Shown piece by piece: positions 21,083 to 27,265 of a DNA stretch of 27,265 nt. Position 1 is the first letter of the stretch, and each line of letters opens with the position of its first letter. Position numbers and translations under genes: made by a program. The stretch comes from CAIKZJ01 sp964626015 (GTDB taxonomy: Bacteria; Bacteroidota; Ignavibacteria; Tepidaquicellales; Tepidaquicellaceae): contig CAZVCC010000045.1 in assembly GCA_964626015.1 (NCBI GenBank), positions 1 through 27,265 of the forward strand, written 5' to 3'. A model generated the notes under the pieces. The model searched no databases. It saw nothing but the letters and a program-made list of their open reading frames with translations, and was not told where the DNA came from.

Positions 21083-22459
21083 TTAATCATGCATCTTCCC
21101 TCTTGTAAGGGATGCAAAAATTCCGATAAAGCAAAGGAAAGCAAATAATGCGAAAGCCATTTGAACGACATGAATTAAGTCTGATTGATTTTCGGGTCTT
21201 AACTCTGCATTACCCATTATTACTGACAATATGACTATTACAACAGCCATACTCAGCATTTGACCGGTCGTCCGCATTAATGAAAGTATTGCAGATGCAG
21301 TACCGTAATCTTTCTTTTCTACGGAGCTCATTATTGCATTTGAATTTGGGGAAGAAAAAAGTGCAAAACCCACCCCAAGAACTGCGAGGTTTACGATTAT
21401 ATACACTAAGGATGTATCGCTTGTCACAAAACACAAAAGCCCGAGACAAACAGAAATCAGAAGCATTCCGGCAGAGGACACATAGCGCGGCTCTATCCTG
21501 TCTGATATTCTTCCGGCTATGGGAGAAAAAAATGCCATTAGTACAGGCTGCGCAATAAGAACCGTACCCGCTTGCTGAGGTGACATAACTTTTACGTTCT
21601 GCAGATACAAACTAAGCAGAAAGCTGATTCCGGCTGTTGCGCTGTAATTAATCAGTGCTGCAATGTTTGAAAACTTAAACACTCTATTGTTCTTGAATAT
21701 ATTCAGCTTAAGAACAGGGTGTTCAGCTTTATCAGAATAAACTTTATAATAAAATAACATCCCCAATCCGAACGCTGCTGCAATAAAACCAGAGACGTTT
21801 GGAATGAATGATATTCCGAGCATAAGAGAAATTATAGCTATTACTGATACAGCAGATCCCTTGATGTCAAACTTTTCTCCTTCTGCAACTTTCCATTCCT
21901 GATTTAAAAAGAAAAGCATCATTATATAGACTACAATTGAAACGACGAAACTAAGATAAAATATGTACCTCCAGCCGAATTGCTGCGTTATGATACCGCC
22001 GATAAAAGGTCCTGCGGAAAGACCGGTATAAACCGAGGCGATTAATACACCGAGAACTTTTCCTCTTTTATCAGCCGGATAAACAGAAACGATTATGGAG
22101 AATGCATTGACGAAAATAAAAGAAAGTCCGATACCCTGAACTGCTCTTAAGATTAACAGCATTTCTGCGGAAACCGACATTCCCGAAACAAGGCAGCTTA
22201 CAGCAAACATTAATATTCCTGCCTTAAAAAACTTTGTTCTTCCGTAAATATCAGATAGCTTTCCTACCGGTATCAGTGAAGCAGCATTTGCGAGTGTGTA
22301 TGATGTTGCAATCCAACCGAGAAGAACTGCACTTGACGAGAACTCTAATGAAATTGAGGGCAAAGCAACATTGATTGCAGAACCCATAAATGAAGTAGTG
22401 AATGATGCAACGACAGATATTGCAAGAATTAAATATGGAGAGTTTGTAAGCTTATACAA
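21083..22459 (-). CDS. MFS transporter, DHA2 drug:H+ antiporter type
   Basis: 458 residues with about 14 hydrophobic segments, consistent with the EmrB/QacA-type DHA2 branch. Visible motifs: G-K-L-S-D-I-Y-G-R-T-K after TM2 (motif A), L-I-L-R-A-V-Q-G-I-G (motif B), and G-L-S-A-G-P-F-I-G-G in TM5 (motif C, the antiporter signature). The start is TTG at 22459-22457; no ATG exists before residue 25, and the codon two before it is the TAA that ends the outer-membrane protein in the same frame, so TTG is the only reasonable choice and translation is probably coupled. It probably exports a hydrophobic or toxic compound, or a siderophore, in line with the receptor two genes upstream. The substrate cannot be read from sequence. 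Confidence 0.87.
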   Translation of the reverse strand: MYKLTNSPYLILAISVVASFTTSFMGSAINVALPSISLEFSSSAVLLGWIATSYTLANAASLIPVGKLSDIYGRTKFFKAGILMFAVSCLVSGMSVSAEMLLILRAVQGIGLSFIFVNAFSIIVSVYPADKRGKVLGVLIASVYTGLSAGPFIGGIITQQFGWRYIFYLSFVVSIVVYIMMLFFLNQEWKVAEGEKFDIKGSAVSVIAIISLMLGISFIPNVSGFIAAAFGLGMLFYYKVYSDKAEHPVLKLNIFKNNRVFKFSNIAALINYSATAGISFLLSLYLQNVKVMSPQQAGTVLIAQPVLMAFFSPIAGRISDRIEPRYVSSAGMLLISVCLGLLCFVTSDTSLVYIIVNLAVLGVGFALFSSPNSNAIMSSVEKKDYGTASAILSLMRTTGQMLSMAVVIVILSVIMGNAELRPENQSDLIHVVQMAFALFAFLCFIGIFASLTRGKMHD

Positions 22460-22462
22460 ATA

Positions 22463-23152
22463 TTAGAACCTGTATGTTATGCCCGCACGTGTTGTAAGAT
22501 ACATCCCTGTGCTTATACCTGCAACATTAACGGGTGCCAGAGTATCTTTGGTTATCGTATAATCTTTCACAAAATCTGATTTGACGAAATTATACTTCAC
22601 AACGACATCGACAGATAGTCTTGGAGATACTTCAAAAAAAGTACCGACACCAAGAGATAATCCGAATCCGGTTTGGGATTCTTTTACTGCTGAATTCGAT
22701 GTTATTTGAGACCCAGATATAATTATGTTGCCGCCGAGCCTTTTATCAAAGTTAGTAATGTAAGCGCCAAGTTCTGCGGTACCGTAAGGAACGATAGTCT
22801 GTGTAATCTTATCAAATTTGTACCTGATTCCTGCCGTGATGGGAATAATTGAAGAAGTCCATACATCGTTCATGGTTGTGGTTGGACTTAATTGAGCCAA
22901 ATCATCGTTAAGATTTTCATTTCTGAACGTAAATTTGCTGTAGCCTGTCGTAAGAAGTAATTCTATCTCGGGTGTTAAGACATATCCGACGTTGAACTCG
23001 CCAGAGAAATCAGGTTTGTATACATTTGCGAGCTCTGTGACGGGAATGCTGTATCCGGCATTAATTCCCAAGCTAACTTTATATTTATGCTGTGCGTATC
23101 CCGATGAGGCAAATACCGCTAATATTGTTATGATTAAAAATATCTTTTTCAT
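22463..23152 (-). CDS. Outer-membrane beta-barrel protein (small, OmpW/PorT-like class)
   Basis: 229 residues with a signal peptide (1-20, ending GYAQ). The mature part alternates polar and hydrophobic residues in about eight strands separated by Gly/Asn turns, and ends in a terminal aromatic (AGITYRF), the recognition signal for the BAM complex. Several G-x-G and Y-x-F strand patterns fit an eight-stranded outer-membrane barrel (outer membrane protein beta-barrel domain). It is separated from the following MFS gene by only three bases and from the TonB-dependent receptor upstream by 108 bp, so the three may be one transcript. Specific function unknown; a passive channel or assembly factor for the transport group is possible. 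Confidence 0.75.
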   Translation of the reverse strand: MKKIFLIITILAVFASSGYAQHKYKVSLGINAGYSIPVTELANVYKPDFSGEFNVGYVLTPEIELLLTTGYSKFTFRNENLNDDLAQLSPTTTMNDVWTSSIIPITAGIRYKFDKITQTIVPYGTAELGAYITNFDKRLGGNIIISGSQITSNSAVKESQTGFGLSLGVGTFFEVSPRLSVDVVVKYNFVKSDFVKDYTITKDTLAPVNVAGISTGMYLTTRAGITYRF

Positions 23153-23260
23153 TTTTAATTTTACAGTTTTATTTTTACAATCATGTTTAAAGATAAAATA
23201 AACTATAAAATATTATTTTTGAAGTCCAAATAGTTCATATTGTCAGATAATTCAGCTTTC

Positions 23261-25687
23261 CTAAAAATCAAGTTTCAACTTTGCATAAAAATTAATTCCC
23301 GGTTCGATTACAATTAATCCCCTGTTTGAAGATAAATGATTCCTGTATTCTTTATCGAATACATTCTCTACTCCCGCAAACAGCTGTAGTCCGTAACTGC
23401 TTACCTTAATCGGAGCAGAACTTACTCCTATGTTGAAAACACCGTAACCGGGCGTATTCAGCTCTCCTGCAGCAGTATAATCCTGCTTATCGTAAAGTAT
23501 CGTGTTAATATCAAAATTAACATAATTCTTCAGAGCGAACTTAATACCTGCTTTGCAATTCAAGGGCGGTATTAACGGCAGGTTTGTATTACTCTCTGTA
23601 TCCTCACCTCTTACGTATGAAAGGTTTCCGTAAAGAACAAACGACCTATAAAAGTTGTACATGAACTCAAATTCATAACCGTATAGTCTCGCCTTACCAA
23701 TATTCGTTTTTATAAAAGCAGGTCTATTGTCATAAGTTCCGGGGACTTCTGCGACAAGGTCCTCAAACGAATTAAAGAAAACGTTTCCGGAAAATGTTAC
23801 TTTGTCCCTCCAGACTCTGAAACCAAGGTCAGCAAAATATCCCTTTTCCGGTGCGAGTTCAGGGTTACCGACTCTTATCGTGCTTCCAAGGTCTATGTAC
23901 TGATACCTCTCTTCAAGCGAGGGTGAACGGAATGAACGCGAAATATTTAAAGTTACATCGTAGTTTTTTGTAAGTGAATAAACCGCACCTGCATTGGCAC
24001 TCCACGATACATCATCGACTTCATTCGGATTCCAGATAATTTTCTGACCTGCGGGTGAATAATTTAAAACTCCATTCGTAATATCGTAAGCCGGCTGCCT
24101 TGCCAACGAATTAGTAACCTTTATTTGATCTACTCTTCCTCCTATACTAATCTTAAGTTTATCGTTAAAAGCTTTTATTTCGTCCTGTACATAAGCGCCT
24201 ATACTTCTGTAATCAGCATCGGGAATTGGTTTCTCACCGATTGTTTTAAGAATTGTACTTGTTATGTTACCAGAAGTAGTATCATAATTTTCAATCCGCT
24301 GATTTCTTTCACGCCTTGAATCCAGCGCCCTCATCCATAAATCAATCCCAGTGATTAGATAGTTGTACTTACCTATTTGCCAGTCAGCTTTAAGCTGCAC
24401 ACCGTTTGTATAATGCCTTGCATTGGGAGTAATGCTTAAGACATAGACTTTCTGTTTCGTCTTTCCCGACGTGGTTTTTATCGTCTGCATCTGATTCGGA
24501 ATATTCTCAACGTCTCTTAAGATTGACTGGTAAAAATATTTTACTGATAATTCTTTCAGCGGCTGTATTAAATTCTTTATCTTATACTCGCCCGAAAGCA
24601 TATCTCTGTCCTCTCTTGGATAAGTAACGACGGCAGATACGGGAAACAGAGTCCCGCCTCCGGGAAGCCCTACATCTGTAGCTCTATAGCGCTGATAAGA
24701 AAACCTGAACTCATGATTCTTTACGGGTCTCAGACCAAGATTTAAACTTATGTTATTATCCTTAAACTGTGAATTCGGCAGTTCACCTTTTGGAGTCTTC
24801 GTATTTCCGGCATCCCTTATGCTTCCGCTAAGTTTAGCAAAGAATTTATCGTTCGATGCGAATACAGACAGCCATGAATTCAGTCCTTTATTTACGGTAT
24901 TAAATCCACTTAATATTGAAGCACCATAAATAAAATTATTGCTGAAATCTCCGTTCTTCGTGAACACATTTACAACTCCGCCAAATGCGCCCGTGCCGTA
25001 TAGAGAGGATACACCGCCTTTTATTACTTCTATTCTGTCAACGTCATTCAGGTCAACGAGTGAAAGGCGTGCTGCAAGGTCGTTTGCAGTTTCAACCCTG
25101 TTACCGTCTATATTCATAACAACGTTTGCCTTGCTTAGACCGCGTATACTTACATCCGTTGCCCATGTACCGTCTTTTGTTACAGAAATACCCGGTTTAT
25201 ATTCAAGAGCATCGCCTATTGATTGATATTGTCTTTTTAATATTTCATCCTCCGTTACAACTTCCATTGGAAGCGGTACATCTTTCAGTAGTGTCTGATA
25301 CCTGACAGAAGAAACATTTATCTCCCCTGTTGTAATCTCACTCACGGTAAGTTTAATATCCAGAGAAGTTGTCTGACCTTTTTTAACTTCAAACTTTATT
25401 ATACCTGATTTATAACCTTCATGATAATAATTTAAAGAATAGCTTCCTTCGGGCAGGTTGTAAAATGCAAAACTTCCTCTTGCGTCGGATTCAGCTTTAA
25501 GTTGTTCATTAGTTAAATTGTTTTTCAGTGCTTCATTTTCAGGAGATAAAGAAAGTCCCGCACCCTGAACGTACATTCCTGATTCCGAGTCAGTAACAAC
25601 ACCCTTAACCGATGCGGTCTGTGAATATAAATTAAACGAAACAAAAAGAACAAATACGATTGTGATAATGGATTTCATAGCTTTCAT
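23261..25687 (-). CDS. TonB-dependent outer-membrane receptor
   Basis: 808 residues. Signal peptide to about residue 22 (FNLYSQ), then a carboxypeptidase-regulatory-like beta-sandwich (about 25-115; VKGVVTDSESG..., EGSYSLNYYHEGYKS), plug (about 130-245) with DVSIRGLSKANVVMNIDGNRV and DRIEVIKGGVSSLYGTGAFGG, and a barrel to the terminal Phe (FYAKLKLDF). Such receptors import iron-siderophores, heme, cobalamin or glycans using TonB energy; the plug resembles the siderophore/cobalamin class rather than SusC (length is about 200 residues short of SusC and no SusD neighbour is present). ATG codons at residues 1 and 4 are both usable. A TATTTTTG match to the -7 consensus lies at 25743-25736. Substrate unknown; adjacent exporters suggest a siderophore cycle, but this is inference. 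Confidence 0.9.
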   Translation of the reverse strand: MKAMKSIITIVFVLFVSFNLYSQTASVKGVVTDSESGMYVQGAGLSLSPENEALKNNLTNEQLKAESDARGSFAFYNLPEGSYSLNYYHEGYKSGIIKFEVKKGQTTSLDIKLTVSEITTGEINVSSVRYQTLLKDVPLPMEVVTEDEILKRQYQSIGDALEYKPGISVTKDGTWATDVSIRGLSKANVVMNIDGNRVETANDLAARLSLVDLNDVDRIEVIKGGVSSLYGTGAFGGVVNVFTKNGDFSNNFIYGASILSGFNTVNKGLNSWLSVFASNDKFFAKLSGSIRDAGNTKTPKGELPNSQFKDNNISLNLGLRPVKNHEFRFSYQRYRATDVGLPGGGTLFPVSAVVTYPREDRDMLSGEYKIKNLIQPLKELSVKYFYQSILRDVENIPNQMQTIKTTSGKTKQKVYVLSITPNARHYTNGVQLKADWQIGKYNYLITGIDLWMRALDSRRERNQRIENYDTTSGNITSTILKTIGEKPIPDADYRSIGAYVQDEIKAFNDKLKISIGGRVDQIKVTNSLARQPAYDITNGVLNYSPAGQKIIWNPNEVDDVSWSANAGAVYSLTKNYDVTLNISRSFRSPSLEERYQYIDLGSTIRVGNPELAPEKGYFADLGFRVWRDKVTFSGNVFFNSFEDLVAEVPGTYDNRPAFIKTNIGKARLYGYEFEFMYNFYRSFVLYGNLSYVRGEDTESNTNLPLIPPLNCKAGIKFALKNYVNFDINTILYDKQDYTAAGELNTPGYGVFNIGVSSAPIKVSSYGLQLFAGVENVFDKEYRNHLSSNRGLIVIEPGINFYAKLKLDF

Positions 25688-25796
25688 TAGTTAGTCAATA
25701 ATGCAAAATAATGTTTTTAAATTTGAACTTAAATCCAAAAATAAAAACATTTCTTTTCCCTTTAAAACTCAGTCATCTTATTATATTTTTACAGAA

Positions 25797-27185
25797 ATGA
25801 GAAAATACTTTGCATTAATAATAAATCTGTGTCTCATACATTTCCTGCTGGGACTTGATATAAACATAGTCAGCGTTTCGCTCCCTTCTATTTCATCACA
25901 TTTCAACGTTGGAGTCGATGTTGTATCACGCGTCGTTTGGGTTTATTTTCTTGTCCTGACTTGTTTTCTTCTCGCTTTCGGCAGACTCGGCGACATTAAA
26001 GGATTCAAAAAAATTTACACGGCAGGTATTTTCATATTTCTAAGCGGAAGTTTACTGTGTTTCCTTGCTGACAATTTTAATTTGCTCGTTGTATTCAGGA
26101 TATATCAGGCATTCGGCAGTGCAATTCTCTTCGCCTTAACACCTGCAATAATCGCAGCGGGCATTCCCGAAGAAATGCGCGGAAGGGTTTACGGAATTAA
26201 CTATTCATTCACGGCACTCGGAGGAATTATCGGAAGGGCGGCTAGCGGGTTTATAATAGAAGGTCTTGGCTGGAATTCAATATTTCTGATTAATATTCCC
26301 ATTGGAATAATTGCACTTGCAATTACCATTAAATATCTTAAAAACCATCAAAACTCAAATGCGAAATCTAAGTTTGATTTTACGGGTACGGTACTTATTT
26401 TCTTAGGACTTTTCCTATTGCTTTACGGAATCAATACTGGTGATTACTTCGGATGGACTTCGGTTACAACTTTATCTTTGTTCATTTCATCCATTCTATT
26501 AGTTGCTGCATTTTTAATGAGACAATATAAAATCAGCTATCCGCTTTTGAATCTAAAAATCCTAAAGAATAAAAACATATCTTATTCTGTTTTGTCTTTT
26601 GTCTTTGTATATATTATAACAAACGGAATGATTTATATAACACCGTTCTTGCTGTTATGGATAAAAGAGTTTCCAAAACAGGAGACAGGATTGCTGATGG
26701 CTGTACCATCTTTATTGCAGTTCTTTTCGGGGTATCTTTCAGGACATCTTTCCGATAAAATTAATTCAGGTGTTGTCAGAGTAATTGGAATAATAACAAT
26801 TGCTGTTTCGGTACTTTTCTATACTTTTATTTCACCCGATACAGATGTATATCTAATAATATTAATTCTTTCATTCTACGGTTTCGCAATAGGATTCTTC
26901 ATTCCATCAAACACAAACAAGATAATGACTTCCGCTCCAACGGAGCAAAAAGGAATTACATCAAGCTTTATGACAACATCAATAAGACTTGGCTCGGCGC
27001 TTGGCGTTGTTATTTTCGGAGCAGTCTTTTCCTACTTTGTTCCAGTAAAGAATCCGGTACAGAACGGAGTTGAACCCTCCGTTTTATTATCGGGATTTAA
27101 AGCTGCATTTATTTTTGGATTCGTGGCAGCAATGGTAGGACTGTACTTTGTCGTTAGAAGCCATAAAGAAGATTACGGGAAATAA
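25797..27185 (+). CDS. MFS transporter, DHA2-like
   Basis: 462 residues from ATG 25797 (MRKYFALIINLCLIHFLLGLDINIV). A longer in-frame start at 25701 adds 32 polar residues, is only 13 bp from the divergent receptor start, and would leave no room for a promoter, so it is rejected; a TAAATTTG match at 25718-25725 would also fall inside that extension. The protein has about 14 hydrophobic segments, the TM1 L-D-x-x-I-V-x-V-S-L-P motif of DHA2 exporters, G-R-L-G-D-I-K-G-F-K-K after TM2 (motif A) and a G-I-I-G-R-A-A-S-G-F segment at the motif C position, where the usual Pro is replaced. It diverges from the TonB-dependent receptor, facing the same substrate problem as the exporter at 21083-22459 but only distantly similar to it. 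Confidence 0.85.
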   Translation: MRKYFALIINLCLIHFLLGLDINIVSVSLPSISSHFNVGVDVVSRVVWVYFLVLTCFLLAFGRLGDIKGFKKIYTAGIFIFLSGSLLCFLADNFNLLVVFRIYQAFGSAILFALTPAIIAAGIPEEMRGRVYGINYSFTALGGIIGRAASGFIIEGLGWNSIFLINIPIGIIALAITIKYLKNHQNSNAKSKFDFTGTVLIFLGLFLLLYGINTGDYFGWTSVTTLSLFISSILLVAAFLMRQYKISYPLLNLKILKNKNISYSVLSFVFVYIITNGMIYITPFLLLWIKEFPKQETGLLMAVPSLLQFFSGYLSGHLSDKINSGVVRVIGIITIAVSVLFYTFISPDTDVYLIILILSFYGFAIGFFIPSNTNKIMTSAPTEQKGITSSFMTTSIRLGSALGVVIFGAVFSYFVPVKNPVQNGVEPSVLLSGFKAAFIFGFVAAMVGLYFVVRSHKEDYGK

Positions 27186-27242
27186 GAATTCCCTTCAAAC
27201 TCATTTAGTATGAAAGATGAAATATAGGCACACTGCAATGCA

Positions 27243-27265
27243 AGAAAAAGATTTTACCACTGAGA
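27243..27265. repeat. Possible start of another CACAGAG-type repeat copy
   Basis: GAAAAAGATTTTACCACTGAG at the right edge parallels GAAAAGTTTTTTACCACAGAG in the array at 6728-7234, with three or four differences. It suggests the unit is dispersed in this genome as well as tandem. Only the first bases are visible. Confidence 0.4.

Noticed and set aside
25701..25796. N-terminal 32 codons as part of the MFS exporter
   Set aside because: Polar extension before TM1, start only 13 bp from the divergent gene, promoter-like TAAATTTG inside it; ATG 25797 is preferred.

Overview
The window is AT-rich and looks like a scaffold from an anaerobic or facultative member of the Bacteroidota/Ignavibacteria/Chlorobi lineage. 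Two secreted proteins carry Ycf48-like repeats and end in a type IX secretion (T9SS) sorting domain with the NYPNPFNP signature. There is a TonB-dependent receptor with a carboxypeptidase-like N-terminal domain, and several promoter candidates resemble the Bacteroidota -7 element TAnnTTTG. A run of exactly 100 N inside a tandem repeat marks a scaffolding gap. The genus-level assignment is inference.

Layout. Positions 1-1160: the 3' end of a probable SET-domain gene, interrupted one codon before its stop by an intact 1098-bp IS4-superfamily element with 15-bp perfect terminal repeats and a 7-bp target duplication. Positions 1225-5926, all on the minus strand: a large T9SS cargo protein, pgeF and arfB (overlapping, arfB first), and a DUF6266-like protein of unknown role. 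Positions 5927-7645: accessory or non-coding DNA with an 11-bp tandem repeat, a 58-residue orphan ORF starting at TTG, a cluster of hairpins, a 76-77-bp tandem array broken by the N gap, and a dense block of extragenic palindromes.

Positions 7646-16880 are the core of the window, a divergent [FeFe]-hydrogenase locus. To the right runs a tightly coupled operon: hydC, hydB and hydA (a trimeric, probably electron-bifurcating NAD/ferredoxin hydrogenase), then a ferredoxin/H-cluster-like/histidine-kinase fusion, a stand-alone receiver, and a receiver-PAS-histidine kinase. To the left run a receiver and a second, orphan NuoE-like subunit. The shared control region has a candidate promoter, two inverted repeats and a leader hairpin. 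The simplest reading is a hydrogenase whose own operon encodes a redox or H2 sensor relay. No DNA-binding output protein and no HydEFG maturases are in the window.

Positions 16900-20873: a bidirectional terminator, a second T9SS/Ycf48 protein, and a two-gene operon in which a cobalamin-binding protein with the CarH/AerR-type W-x9-EH motif overlaps a histidine kinase by ATGA. This is a candidate B12-based light or corrinoid sensing system. Positions 21083-27185: an envelope/transport group with a TonB-dependent receptor, a small outer-membrane barrel and a DHA2-type MFS exporter on the minus strand, and a second DHA2-type MFS exporter running divergently. The last bases look like the start of another copy of the CACAGAG-type repeat.
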